The notes: generated by a model not told the origin, from the sequence alone. A stretch of DNA of 64,000 bases from Gamarada debralockiae (GCA_002803225.1 NXFV01001368.1:62001-126000); one strand, 5' to 3'. Counted from the first letter of the stretch, positions 46,503-58,596 are shown. A program made the numbers and translations.

Positions 46503-46866
46503 TTGAACATCGGAACTTGTTGAAACGTGACATCTGAGTCATAGCCCACATGACCCTATTAGGTAGGGCATGTGTCACTAGCTCCGCCGCGCTATATATA
46601 CTTTCGTATACTATAAAACCTCCGTATAAGAATATAGGGTGGACCGGCCAAAATTTAAGAATATTTAGAGGCGCTCTTATAGAGGTGTGTAATACTGCAA
46701 AATTAATCCCCGCGGAGACTAAAAAATATATTCTTATTGGTGAGGTATTCTTATCTAGAGGATTCTTATAGGGAGGATTTACTGTAGTCCTAAAGTCACT
46801 ACTCTCTAAATATCAAGTTGATTTCACATCTTGCAAATCTAACCTCACAACAGAACTACTGGAGGA
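46503..46866 (+). repeat. copy B of island repeat, carrying a MITE
   Basis: Aligns with 39915-40085 on both sides of the insertion at 46611-46784: gaacgtgacatctgagtca (one mismatch) on the left, and ctactctctaaatatcaag against gtactctctaaatgtcaag on the right. Confidence 0.75.
46611..46784. mobile_element. MITE, Tc1/mariner-type, 174 bp
   Basis: Terminal inverted repeats of about 23 bp match at 19 positions, with the shared core CCTCC.TATAAGAAT (left 46611-46633, right 46762-46784). Both ends are flanked by TA (46609-46610 and 46785-46786), the expected target duplication. There is no coding capacity. A related copy of the flanking sequence without the element exists at 39.9-40.1 kb. Confidence 0.8.
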
Positions 46867-47069
46867 GTGGGAATCTCAGATGTGATAAGAGATAGCTAAC
46901 TGACAAAATGTAGCACTGCATTTATCCCTTTACGAAATCACACATGGATGGACAAAGTCTCGCGGCGAGATAGAAAAATTGATTTTATGCGCCAATATCT
47001 ATAAGAACGCCCCTACCATATTTGTGCTCTCCATAAGTAATCTCCGGCTCAGAATGAACATCGATTATA
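46867..47069. other. right edge of the accessory island
   Basis: A short spacer to the 3' end of the epsin gene. No features. Confidence 0.5.
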
Positions 47070-48720
47070 TCAACCCAACAAATCATCGAGTCCACCACCT
47101 AGCTTCGGCTGGCCTTGAGCAGGCTTTTGCTGCTGGTATGGAGTAGAACTCGTAGATGAACTCGCTCCCCAGATTCCAGCGCTCGCTTTCTCCTTAGCCA
47201 GTTGTCCAAGAGCTGGTCCTGATGTTGGTGTGCTTGTCTTCTTGATTCCGGCGCTAGCTGATGACCAGATCGATCCGAATGCGTCGCCACCGGACTTCGC
47301 GGCTGCGGGTGACTTCACAGACGAAGCTCCTGAGGCTGGCTGTGCTTGTGCAACTGGGGCTTGGACGGAGGTAAAGTAGTTGGGCTGGGAGCCCTGGTAT
47401 GCGGTTGGAGCTGGGGCTTGTCGAGGCTGGGCAATGGCCGGAGGCGAAAACGCGGAGTGGTTCACTGGTGTGCCAGTGGCGCTTGTTGCTGGTGAGATCG
47501 AAGACAATCCAACCATATCATTCAAGTTGGCCGCCTTGGGAGCGGAGACTGGTTGAGGAGCGGCATATTGAGTTGTGGAGGTAGTAGTGGCGGTTGGAGG
47601 TGGGAGAGGGGAGAATGTTGGAGCTGCTTTCTGTACAGAGGGCGTAGCAGATTGGAAGTCGTCAAAGTCGTCATCGTCCGCAGTGTTCGAGGCTATAGGT
47701 GCCGCGACAGGAGCAGTGGCGGGGATTGGGTCGTCAAATGAGAAGAGATCCACCTCGGGCTGCTTTGGTGGCTCAGGCTTCTTTGATGCAGCTCTTTCTG
47801 TTGTTTTCCTTCGGCTCGAGGACGAGGTATCGGCTTGTCTCCGTCCTGGCGCTGCAACTGCACCCTCATCGTATTCATCATATTCTTCAAATCGGTCTCG
47901 GCCGCCACTGCCACCGCCACCAGCGGAATCTGAACGAGAGCCGGAATCTTGGAAGTCGCTCGTCTGGCCTCCAAATCCACCACCATCACCATACACTCCG
48001 CCACTATATCCGCCATATCCAGATTCCTCACTACCAAAGCCTCCATATCTGCTACCACTACTTGAGAATCCTCCACCAAGCCCAGCTCCACCTTCAACAC
48101 CGGTATATTTGTTCCGCGTTGCCCGTGCCTTCTTTCGTTCGGCTCGAATTCTGTCGACATCGCTGAGTAGCTCGGCAAGTTCCTTGGCTCTGTTTCGCAC
48201 ATTCATGCCTTGATCTTTGCCATTCTGATCGATAAAATGGAACTGTCGTAGCATCTTGAGAAGCGTGAGATGAGACCGCGCATCGTCAATAACTCGTTCC
48301 GATCCGTTCTTGATTAAGAATTCTAGCAGTTGTAGACCCTTGTAAATCTGTCTCCATTCTTCGGCAGCCTTTTCGGTGAATCTTTTGTATATCATTGGCA
48401 TGATTTCATTGAGTAGTTGGCTGGCGGGGCGTGTTAGCAGAAGGTAGTTGGAAAGAGGGTAATACACTCACTAGTTGTAGGTTCCATTCGCAATCTCTTG
48501 CATGAGTGAGGAGCTGGCTCCCCAGGGTTCATTATTCGTAGCCTCTCTCACTTTAGCCTCCATTTCGGTATAATTCATCACGGCTATACATCTGTGAGCG
48601 TCGGGACAGGACAGTTGGCGTCAATGGAGTCTTCTTACCATTCTGGACCTTTCGTACACCGGCCTTGAGATCGTACAAGGTCAGGTTGGCCGCAGCCTCC
48701 TTCAGGCTCGCGAAATCCAT
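47070..48720 (-). CDS. ENT3: ENTH-domain epsin-like protein (Ent3/epsinR type)
   Basis: Three exons (48720-48639, 48583-48472, 48420-47070) give 514 residues. The ENTH domain (about 1-160) is clear: LTLYDLKAGVRKVQNAVMNY, VREATNNEPWGASSSLM, LLNEIMPMIYKRFTEK, EEWRQIYKGLQLLEFLIKNG and LLSDVDRIRAERKKARA. A Gly/Ser/Tyr-rich linker follows. DLFSFDDP and DDDFDDFQ are acidic-Phe motifs that bind clathrin-adaptor ears. There is no ubiquitin-interacting motif and no NPF repeat, which points to Ent3/epsinR at the trans-Golgi/endosome rather than Ent1/2 at the plasma membrane. The Ala/Pro/Ser-rich tail ends GGGLDDLLG, a clathrin-box-like LDDLL. Confidence 0.92.
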
Positions 48721-49818
48721 GGTTGCGAGGATATGTGGGACTTGAGTTGTGGTGTTGTGGAATTGTGTTTCGACGAGATCGCAATAAATGTTTGGGCAAC
48801 ATGCGCCAAGGTCGCGGCGGAACCGAGTGAACGTGGGAGCGGGTCAAGTCACGTGATGCCGAGTTGATCAAGCAGTCAAAACAGAAGCGTTTTGGTTTCT
48901 TTCTGGACATTGTAGGATTCAAAGACCGAAAAATTGATTAAGCGTCTGAAAAGATTGTAGACCTGCCGGAATGATTGCCATGCGCCAAAAATGCCCGAGA
49001 ATCGTGACTTCCGATAGAAGCTAACCCCTGTCTCTCTGGTGCCCCTAAATGAAAAATTGTGAGAGAGCATCGACTTTATTTCATCAAAACCATCACTGTA
49101 CAACATCAGAAGCATCGAATCGTTCACTTCCCGCACTTGTATTCTAATTGTACTTTACGAACCAACTCATTGCGTCTCTTTGACCTTTCACCCGAAGTCA
49201 CCGACCTTTCTCCTTGAGGTACGTCCATTTTACATCCAACGCCTGCAAACAGCTGCAGCTTTAGCCACGGCCGGAGTTTGAGCGCTGGGAATCAGATACA
49301 CCTCACATTATGCGGTGCGGATCACAGGAGCTTTGCATGAAGGCCATGTGGTGATGAGAGGAAAGATGGACTTCTCAGTGTCACTGGATACTGACCACTG
49401 AACTCTCATCCACTTACTGTCCGATTTTGCTAGCTCGTATGTATCCTCAAAATATCTCAACGATTGACGTCGTGAGGTCTCGATTCTTTGCTTTTTTGCT
49501 GTAAGCATGCATTGGTTGTGGTTATTATATGGCTATGCGCCGGTCAGCACTTATCACGCAACAACTTCCCCTCTTCCTAATCCTGCTGATGCGCTCATCC
49601 TTTGGGCCCCTCAGCTTTCTCCCTTGATCATCCAATTGACATTCACTGCTCTAAATCCAAGGTCGTCACCGCTAACGCCTTTCGGTTAGCGTCTTTTTAC
49701 TACCCCACCACCGCCCACGATGTTGTTGAAAACACAACCCCGCCTACTTTCTCATTCCTCAATTACCAAATCCTTCATCTACAAGTCATCAAGAACCTTT
49801 CACGCAACATCATACAAC
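48721..49818. promoter_or_regulatory. divergent intergenic region, epsin / cyclophilin
   Basis: The two genes are divergent across 1.1 kb. A CACGTG core is at 48850-48855 near the epsin side. The last 200 bases before the cyclophilin ATG are CT/CA-rich, as in highly expressed genes. No other gene is seen. Confidence 0.5.
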
Positions 49819-50566
49819 ATGGCCATCAAGACGTAAGTAACCAATATCAATGCGACGCTAGTCAATGCTCACTTTATACAGCTTCTTCGACGTCACCTGG
49901 GAGGGCCCAGTTCTCGAACCCTCTGGCAAGCAAACCTCAACTGTCAAAGGTAAGTGATGATCATCCCAATTTTATTCGGCATCGAGGTTCTTCATCAATA
50001 CCATCATCATTGGCGTTCATTGAGCAGATACTCTTCTGCCAATGCTTCTGTTCAGCTTCACGATCGTTGTTGCTTGTTGACATCCGATCTCACCGCAAAC
50101 ATTCTTCATCGACGACCGAGTGCTGACGTCTCTTCCTCCACAGAACAATCCGGTCGCATCACCTTCACCCTCTACGATGACGTTGTCCCAAAGACTGCTG
50201 AGAACTTCCGCGCTCTCTGCACCGGCGAGAAGGGATTCGGATACAAAGGTTCTGTTTTCCACCGCATCATTCCCCAGTTCATGCTTCAGGGTGGTGACTT
50301 CACTCGCGGCAACGTATGTCTCCATATATCATAAACTAGCCACAATCGAAGCTGACGATTACACAGGGTACTGGTGGCAAGTCAATCTACGGCGAGAAGT
50401 TTGCCGATGAGAACTTCTCCCGCAAGCACGAGAAGCCTGGGCTTCTCTCCATGGCCAACGCCGGACCCAACACGTAATCAGCCTGTACCCGTTGTTGGAA
50501 ACAGAGCTAACAATTCCCCTCTATAGCAACGGCTCCCAATTCTTCATCACCACCGTCGTCACCAGC

Positions 50567-50601
<35 letters not shown>

Positions 50602-50728
50602 TGGTAATCGTGATGATCCTCATGATCAGTCCATGAACGTCGTCAAGGCCCTCGAGGCTACTGGCTCTGGCTCCGGCAAGGTCCAGTACAGCAAGCAGCC
50701 CACCATCGTTAATTGCGGTGTTTTGTGA
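49819..50728 (+). CDS. CPR1: cyclophilin A peptidyl-prolyl isomerase
   Basis: Five exons (49819-49832, 49882-49949, 50144-50313, 50367-50473, 50527-50728) give 186 residues; every junction keeps frame. The core carries [19 protein letters not shown], the catalytic-site [42 protein letters not shown] and [12 protein letters not shown]. Catalytic Arg (FHR), Phe, Gln (FMLQGGDF), Trp and His (WLDGKH) are present, so it should bind cyclosporin A. A 20-residue N-terminal lead ([18 protein letters not shown]) precedes the core. There is no signal peptide, so the protein is cytosolic. Confidence 0.96.
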
Positions 50729-51132
50729 ATTGGCCTTGCATTTGGGAAGCTGAGATTCATACTTGAGCAATGTCAATCTTCATTCGGAGAAGCTCTCGGT
50801 GATATCGGCAGGGTAGGGGACGAAAAGTTCATGATGCATCTGAATTAACACTGATTGCAACACAAATTCTTGATCTTCTCAATACGTGATCCATTACTAT
50901 CACTATCGTGACTTCACACCGTCTGCTCACAATATTTCCATGCTGTCAGATGTGTGAGCTTCTGCAACGATCCCACAAGAGCTATGCCCGCCCTGTTCCT
51001 GTTCTCGAATGCGTGATTATTGCTATGATTATCGTGACTACAAAATGCATTCATCGCCCGTGGTATCTTCCAAAACTCCAGAGCCATCCACGCTATGCAA
51101 TTAATCTCAAATTTTGTACGCCAGCCCACCCA
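50729..51132. other. convergent 3' spacer, cyclophilin / RPC34
   Basis: Both genes end here and must share terminator sequence. Nothing else is seen. Confidence 0.6.
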
Positions 51133-52294
51133 CTACAACTCCAGCCAGTCATTGAAATACTCGCAATTGCTAGGACCAACCGGACCTCCCTCCTCACAAA
51201 GATCGAAGACCGGGCAGCGACCACAAGGAGCTTCCGTAAGCACACTATTCAACCGCTCATCCTCCTCCAGAAAACTCTTTCTCAAAGCCTTATACGCAAA
51301 TGCCTCCGGACCAGCAACCAGTCTCTCAATCTTGCCATCATAAACCAACAGATCCAGCAGCTGCTGAATCTCTTCCGACGACAAAGTCGTGTCCTTTGAG
51401 ACCTCTTTTTCCTCAATGAACGCCGTGAGCTCGTGCAAGGTAGGATATTCCTGGTACCCAGCAGGCAGAGGGAGTAGTCGATCATACGGCTGCTGCACAC
51501 GCTTCCTATCCTCCACATCCTCCATCTTCACATCTCTCGGTCCCAAAGCCTTGTCCCTCGCCGCCTTGACCTCCTCCGGAGCAACCTTCCTATGGGTCTT
51601 CTTGGGGGATTTCTTCTTCTTATCCTTATCCTGCGAAGAATACCAACTGCGTTTCTTAATATACTGATACAGCACCGTGGAAATCATGCCAATGAACTCC
51701 TCGTCCAGTTCTCCGTCAGTGAACCAAGGTCCTCCTGTAGCGCGATCGCTGGGCTGGAGGGAGGACTTGATGTACATTTTGCGGTTGGGATGCTCGACGG
51801 ATTTCATGTCTGAGATCATGTTTTTGCCTTCGAGGGCTTTGATCGCTGAGCGGAAGACGGCATCGTGGAGGTTGGTGCGCGATTTGATTGTTTTGGACCA
51901 GATTCCTTCGTCGCCGGCTTCGTCGATGAGGCCGTAGACTATTTCGTGTTCGGGTTTGAGACTACGGTATCTAGACTCCCACTATCAGCTGCTGTGTATG
52001 TAGAAGTAGGGGAAAGGGATGGGAGTTGAGGGAAGGGGAGACGGACTTGCGAGCCTCTTCCACAGAACGCAGTCGCCATGCCAAACCCTCCGACTGCAAA
52101 ATCTTGAACAGCTTGTCGTCGACCAAGGCCTGAGTGACCCGGAGCAGGATATTGACATCGTTGTTCGGGATGACGTTCAAGTCGAATATGGACGCTTGAT
52201 TGAAGTACATCCTAGGGTTCTGTGCAACGAGAGGGGCGCACGCGTCGTAGAGCTTCGTCTTCAAGGCTGCGATGTCTGCGTCGCTGGACGCCAT
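51133..52294 (-). CDS. RPC34: RNA polymerase III subunit RPC34 (RPC6)
   Basis: Two exons (52294-52047 and 51970-51133) give 361 residues. Two winged-helix domains sit in the N-terminal half: an LYDACAPLV region with NNDVNILLRVTQALVDD, then YRSLKPEHEIVYGLIDEAGD and GIWSKTIKSRTNLHDAVF. The C-terminal Cys cluster CGRCPVFDLCEEGG...NCEYFNDWLEL fits the Fe-S-binding site of the RPC39/RPC34 family. The protein bridges Pol III to TFIIIB and helps open promoters of tRNA and 5S genes. A Lys-rich insert (KDKKKKSPKKTHRK) lies in the middle. The start is the ATG at 52292-52294 before ASSDADIAAL. Confidence 0.95.
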
Positions 52295-53645
52295 GATGGG
52301 TGGATATTGAGGAGTTGGCAGATGTTTCACAGCTGTGCTACCGATGTGGGTTTGACATTGAGAGGTGAGTAATGGCCGGGCGACACGATTGATTGACTGC
52401 TAGAAGTGTGAATTAGTGACTCGAAGAAATATTTTTGCTACGCGAGGGGAGGTGATTTCGTAGCCTCGTCCTTCATTAGCCGCTATTCACCTTCATCCAA
52501 TAGTGTTTCTTTTATCAATTCATTCAACAGTTTCAAGATAGTTCTGCATGAATCTGCTTAGGGAGCGCTATCATATTCATTCTGTGCATCCTGACAAACA
52601 ATCAAATCAACAATGCCGGTCGGCATTTAGAAGGCACACAGTTGAGCTTCCCGAGACAATCAATGGGAAGAGAGCCACCATTGTTCCAGCCTCCAGAATC
52701 CATGACCATGGTCGTCAATGCTTTCAAGGCCCTGTTCGATCATATAAGGTCATCAATAGGTTCGTTCATCTCTTATGAGCCGGTCTTCTCAGCCGCACTT
52801 CCAGCCACAATGTTTCCAATCCCTCCAAACGCGACCCACCAATGCGCCTATCTCACGGGACCCTCCGCCGTTGGCTCTCTGTCAATCGCTCATATTAGAG
52901 CAGGATGGCGGCAGTTCTGGCCATGTCTTGGTCCTCTATCAGGTCGCGCGTTTTCCTTGACGCGAGGCTGATGAGAATCATTGGGTGCGAACAGCGTGTT
53001 TATGGGAGGGTCGCTTGAGAAGCGCCGCCCAGAATGGCCACGAGCCATAGGGGAAGCCCTATTGGACGGGCCAGCGCATGTCGCTACGCTCCATTGTATC
53101 AACAATTTTTGGAGTCAAGGTCTCTCTATTAGTCAAACTTTCGATCATCGAGATGAAGGTAAGCAATGAATATATAAGAGCTTTGAATCCGCTGTTTGCT
53201 TCAGTAATCACTTCCTCATTCATTCTCAACATCTACAAAAGCCTGCCTCTCTTCTCTCCTTCTCAGCAGTTTTCATCTCTTTAAGACAGTCTTTTCAGAC
53301 ATATTGTCCTTCTTTTTGCTGCTAGCTCAGCCTACAATCACTCCCAATATTTTTGAGCCTTCCTTCACTACGGCATCATTATCATCACACATTCCTTATA
53401 AAGGAGCAGTCGTCATCAACGGTGTTCTTTACTGCCCTTACAAATCTAGTCCTTCTGTTCGAAGAAGTTCCACGAGTCCCACCCATCACTCGCCCACTGA
53501 AGACTTTCCTGACCAGGACCTTGTCGCTCCAGAAGCTCCCGCTGAAGATCCTCCCTGTCACGAAGCTCCCGTTCAAGACTCTCCCGCTCAAGAACCTACT
53601 CCTTTTTATCCAACTCCCCCTCCACCCGTCAAAACATCCATCAAA
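52295..53645. other. divergent spacer, RPC34 / MARVEL protein
   Basis: Frames at 52548-53169 have no recognisable features. From 53304 a frame runs openly into the MARVEL-type protein with Pro/Glu-rich repeats (EAPAEDPP, HEAPVQDSPAQEPTP), but it starts from a non-ATG codon. I take it as 5' UTR or an optional extended N-terminus. Confidence 0.45.
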
Positions 53646-54264
53646 ATGGCGTCCCAAGATTTCGGTGCTCTCGGTGCTACTTTCACCGTCGTCAGAGCCA
53701 TGCAAGCTATATCTCTCATAACTATCATTGGCATGACCTCGAACTTCATTTCCGAGATGGTATCCGCCGACCAAGCACCACCTCACGTGCTCATCGGTAC
53801 GCTCAGTGTGGTAAGTCTCCTTCTCCCTTCCTTCCACCCAATCCCATTAACATTTCGCGCAGACATGCATCGCCGTTCTCTACGTAGCCATAACATACAT
53901 TCTCTACTTCGACGCCTACCTCCCCTTCCTCGTCTCAACCGCAGCCGATGGTCTCCTCTTGATTGCCGTCATCGTCGTTGCGGTCACAGTCGGCAAGCCC
54001 CTTTCCTACCTCGACTGTGCGGCTCTCCCTTCAACAGGCACCACTTCCTCATTCCTCGACTCGGTCGGCAAGAACATTGGGAAGGTCAACTACTGGATCT
54101 GGGCCGGAGCAAGCAAGACTACGTGCTATGAGATGAAGGCCATCTGGGGTCTCAGCATCGCGTTGTGTGTGCTGTTTGCGTTCAGCTCCATCTGCACCGC
54201 GTGCATGTGGCGGAGACAAAAGATGGAGTCTGCTGGTCCCGCGCCGAAGGATATCGAGGGTTAA
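53646..54264 (+). CDS. MARVEL-domain-like four-helix membrane protein
   Basis: Two exons (53646-53810 and 53863-54264) give 188 residues from the ATG of MASQDFGALGATF, which sits in a good context (caaaATGGC). Four hydrophobic helices are visible: VRAMQAISLITIIGMTSNFI, VLIGTLSVTCIAVLYVAITY, ADGLLLIAVIVVAVTVG and LSIALCVLFAFSSICTACMW. A loop has two Cys (LDCAAL, KTTCYEM). This layout is that of fungal MARVEL proteins at the plasma membrane or eisosome-like patches. An upstream in-frame Pro-rich stretch could extend the protein by over 100 residues. Function is not known. Confidence 0.75.
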
Positions 54265-55172
54265 ATATCGTCTTGCGGTCTTTGGATGGGAAGAGAGGGA
54301 TGAAAATTAGAATGTGCTTGGGGCACGGGTCTTACACAAAAGCCTCGATGGCATGGCATGGCGTGATATCGCTGGTCGCTTTTCCTTTTTGTTGTCACTG
54401 GGTAATAATGGGTTTTAATGGGTTTGGGATTTGGCTTGGACGAAAATGTCTAATAATGAAATAGACTTGCGTTGAAAATTCCTCCTCTTAACTCAAAACA
54501 TCATTTGAAGTGAAATCAGTTTGTTTAGCTGGAATATTCATTGTCCGCTCGGTTCGCCTGCAACCAACTCCAGAGCAGAAATGTTATAAGAAGAGCGGTA
54601 AGAACTTCAATGTGGTACTCGTTATGTCATGATCTCATGGGCAATTGTCATCTCATGGGTAATTGTCATCTCATGGGCAATTGTCATCTCATGGGTAATT
54701 GTCATCTCATGGGTAATTGTCATCTCATGGGTATTGTCATCTCATGGGCAATTGTCATCTCATGGGTAATTGTCATCTCATGGGTATTGTCATCTCATGG
54801 GCAATTGTCATCTCATGGGTAATTGTCATCTCATGGGTATTGTCATCTCATGGGTAATTGTCATCTCATGGTTGTAGTTGTGGGTCATCCAGAGATACTG
54901 TCCAAAAGAGGCAAAGTTCAGCTCACAAGGTACCAAGTCTTTGGAGTATGTATAAAGAGATTTTCCATTTTCCTTCTCCACAGACGTGCAACAAAGGGAT
55001 AGTTCTTAGTTCAAGAGCGCGATATGATTGGTCATGTAGGAAGATTGTTTGGCAAGTGATGGTCGTGGTCATACTGGCTTTTCCCATCTGAGTACCTGAC
55101 ACTTCTGTTAACCCCATTTCTTCCTGCATTAATTATGGTTCTATATTCTATTGTCGGTCTATGGTATATCAA
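54265..55172. other. spacer with minisatellite, convergent to FMO
   Basis: Apart from the tandem repeat at 54.6-54.9 kb and the 3' ends of the flanking genes, nothing is recognised. Confidence 0.5.
54625..54872. repeat. 18-bp minisatellite (CATCTCATGGGYAATTGT)n
   Basis: About 14 units of catctcatgggYaattgt. Several units lack one A (gggtattgt, 17 bp). From the sixth unit the order 17-bp T, 18-bp C, 18-bp T repeats as a 53-bp higher-order unit. The first unit has gatctc and the last ends catctcatggttgtag. The flanks are unique. Confidence 0.95.
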
Positions 55173-57062
55173 TCAAGAGCAATGCTTCTTCGCATTCTCA
55201 TTAGCTGCAACGATCGCCTCCCTCGCACCATCCCACTTCTTTCTCCTTCCATCAAACACCCTATACATGGACGGCGTCATGACCCCTGTCATCATCAAAT
55301 TCCTCAACTTTCTCTCTCGCCACCAGAACTTCCATCCTTCCCACCCATATCCCAAATTCTCATCCACACCGGTGCCAGCCGCACTGTTTAAAAAGGTATA
55401 CCAAGGTCCAGGCCTCACAATCCCCGCGTAGACACTATCACCTCTTGCAAGACTCTTCACCCATTCATGGTGCTTATCGATCGCAACATTCATCTCTTGC
55501 TCAGAGGGAAGTTTGTAGGTGCCTTTCCAGATCTGCGCAATAGCCATTGCGGCGAGATCGATGACTGTGATAGCTCCATCGGTCAAGGCGACATAGTTCA
55601 TGTATGCCAGTGAATCTGCATATTTGGGAGGAAAGATGTTTTGGTATAGTCGTGCGAGGGGAGGACCTCGGTATGAGTGTTTTGGTTCGGATGCTGGCGG
55701 AAACGTAGAAACAACAGGGTCGAAATCAGAGATAAGTGAGAAATCGGGCTCATAGCCTGTGCAGAATATGACTGCGTCAACAGCGAGTTTTGTTCCATTG
55801 AGTAGTTCAACATTTTCATCATCGACGAAACGGAGTATGCCATGAACGGAGACGATATCACCAGCCCAAAGACTGGAGACCAGGTTGTCGGAGATGACGG
55901 GTTGATGATTAGCGAGGGATGGAGCCGGCGATAGTCGCCAAGTTGGATCGAGCTTAAATGATTTCTTGGAATATTGCTCGATAGTGAAGTCGAAGAGCCA
56001 GCGGCTCAGGGAAGGAAAGTACTTGTCTAAAGCGAATTTGGCGACGTTCTTTTGGCGGTTGATGACAAGATCAAGGGGCATTCCAAGGCAGATTCGGGGG
56101 AGCTAAAGAAATTCCAATAAACTGCATAAGACCTTTTGAAAGCAAAGACTTACTATCTTAACCCCTGCCCTGTGAGATAGATAAACTTTCTTAGCATGTC
56201 CTATGAGTCCAGTCGAGGTATCTGCGGCACTGTTTCCCATTCCAAGAACCAATACTCTCATGCCCTTGAAATCTTCTGGCCTGCCACCATTTAGAAAAGT
56301 TTCACATCTCTAACAGCATCATGTACCTTTTGAAAGCTTGAACATGCATAACCTTGCCCTTGAACTTCTCCAACCCTTCGAACTTAGGTGTCACAGCTTT
56401 GGAAGCCAGTCCGCTGCACAGCACGATTCGGTCAAAGTCATTAGTCTGCTCACCCTTTCCATCGTTCACACAAACTTGCCACTTGGTGCCCTCTCCATTT
56501 CTCTTGATCCACTGAACGGGTGTATTGAGTCGCACATGTCGATTTAAGTCAAAATGAGCGGCGTAAGACTTGATGTATTCGCAGGCTTGCGAAGCAGTCA
56601 GATGCGGTGGGAGGTCTGATAACTCGTCAGAAAAGGCGAGGATGTTGGTGAGTCGGAAGCACTTGCCGTCTGGGACAGGAAAATCCGTGAAAGAATTCTA
56701 GAAAGGTTAGACTTTGCTTTAATATTACTGGACCTCATATTTGAAAAGTTCTCACTCCAAACCTGCTAACGTTTGAAAGGGTCGCTATAAATTAGTAGGG
56801 TACCCAGCTTGGGAAACTCCAACGGACTTACATGGCAAAGTCGACGTCGTGTCCACATCTTCCGAATACGCCCAAACACCCCCAATGCTATCCCGTTTCT
56901 CATAAACAGTAACATTGAAGCCTTCCTCGCGTAAATTTTTGAGAATGGCAAGTCCGCCAGGCCCTGTCGAAGTACAGAATTGGCACCTCGTCTAGTAGAT
57001 AAATAGAATTCAGGGGTAAAATCCTTACCAGCGCCCACGACTGCCACACTTGACTTCTCCAT
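55173..57062 (-). CDS. flavin-containing monooxygenase (FMO)
   Basis: Six exons (57062-57029, 56963-56832, 56784-56756, 56697-56327, 56280-56154, 56102-55173) give 540 residues. The FAD motif is VVGAGPGGLAILKNLREEG, followed by YEKRDSIGGVW. FKGKVMHVQAF is the FMO signature FxGxxxH with Phe for the usual final Tyr/Phe. VLVLGMGNSAADT is the NADPH-binding Rossmann motif. FCTGYEPDF is the conserved ATG-equivalent segment. Class B monooxygenases oxidise S or N atoms or act as Baeyer-Villiger enzymes; the substrate is not predictable. No other biosynthetic gene is adjacent, so a cluster role is not supported. The 29-bp third exon is unusually short. Confidence 0.92.
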
Positions 57063-58596
57063 ATTTATTCTTCCTTCAACCTGGCAAGTGTACACGAAAA
57101 TTCGAAAGTTTGGATGCAAACAGAAGGCTTGTGATATAGGAAGAGTCGAAATTTGAATCGGAGTTTAGGTAAGAGTACAGCTGTGCGGTAGCGAGGTAAG
57201 CACTATGATTTCTCCTGGCAGCAGGGTCACGTGCCGTCGCAAAATGCACATACCCGGTGTCTGGTATGACAGGCTATCGGAGGATGGTCGGATGGTCCGG
57301 GACTTTATCAAGTAGTATTTGAAGCCAGCAAGTGTTGGTATCCATCACTGATTAATAGGTTCGCCTTCATTCAATTGACGCCATGTAGCGATCCATTCTG
57401 GATTAGATTGTCGATACAATATGCTCATTCAAGTTCAACGATTCGAATTCGTGTGAGCACTATCTTATTCACTTGAATCAGGGCATGGTCTTTGAAAAGT
57501 CGAGGATGAGGATAAGGAGGAATGGAGGGAAGTAGAGGGAAGATTGAAAGCTGCCGTTTCATAGATCACAGCTATATATTTCCTTCAATATACAATGCGA
57601 AGTCTTCTAATTTACATATCTTTAATAGACTGTGAGAAGACTCAGGTCTGTAGGTAGAAGGGATTTTCGGACTGAATTGAGAAAGTGGCGTATCCGTATT
57701 CCAAGATTCCAAGCCCTTTCATCCTAGAAGGATATTGAGCGAGCGGAGAGAGTGCTTGAATCTGCATGACGTGCTCTTCTCTTGGAGAAAATATATCCCT
57801 CAAAGCTCGTGCCAGGTTAGCCTTGAACGGAGAGTCCGGAAAGAGTGATGTTGATGAATGATTGCCAAAGGGAGCTCAATGTGTGTTGAGGAGGGGTGTA
57901 GTAGTGGAAAGGGAGTGTCACTTACGCATCAAAAGACAGGACGGCAAAAGGTGAGCTTCAATTTTGAAGCCAAGCACGGCGCGATGTTTTATTTGCAGAA
58001 CGTGAGTTATGCAGGTCTGATATTGCGCAGTTATGCGTATGCAGGTGTCAAGTTCTTTTGCTGCACGTCGCAATTCTCCGAACTGGAGATCTTTCAAGGG
58101 GGTCCATCTGAACCTTTTGAGAGCGTTTGTTTGGACTGCCACAATGCCGCTGTCACAAGCATTTCACACTGCACTCAATCACTCAAGGAACAAATTTCGG
58201 TACATCAAAGAGACTTTTTATTAAGTATTAGGTGGAGTGGTATGCCCTAGTGGCAGATTGCGAAAAGACAGTCTGGGTATAGGGGTATCATTTCGACTGG
58301 CGCATCATGCAACCGCGCGCAACAGCAGCAGACTCAAACAATAAACACAACGACAACAAGCATATAATGCAAAAAAGGAGAGTGGTATCAACGAAGAAAA
58401 CAAAGTCAGTCTTAGGGTATTTCAAGGAGATCCGTTTCCCAACGATAATGAAATCGTTCCGTTGCTGAAAAAGGACGAGTTCGGACTGTGGGAGGAGTCG
58501 AGATCGTAATCCGGGAGCGGCGACTTGATAGAGTCAGGAGGCTGCTACGGGATTGCGAATCGATGGCTCTTTCCACCATGCTGATGCTGGAGCAAG
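57063..58596. other. spacer between FMO and PH-domain gene
   Basis: Contains the FMO promoter and the 3' region of the Meu6-like gene. A frame at 57858-58250 has no motif. Nothing else is seen. Confidence 0.5.

Noticed and set aside
47575..48213. Plus-strand 212-residue frame
   Set aside because: Antisense shadow of the Gly/Ser/Pro-rich part of the epsin gene.
53304..53645. N-terminal extension of the MARVEL-type protein
   Set aside because: Open and Pro/Glu-rich, but starts from a non-ATG codon; the ATG at 53646 has a better context.
54541..54822. Frame encoding MGNCHL repeats
   Set aside because: Produced by the minisatellite; 17-bp units break the frame and no start context or homologue is evident.
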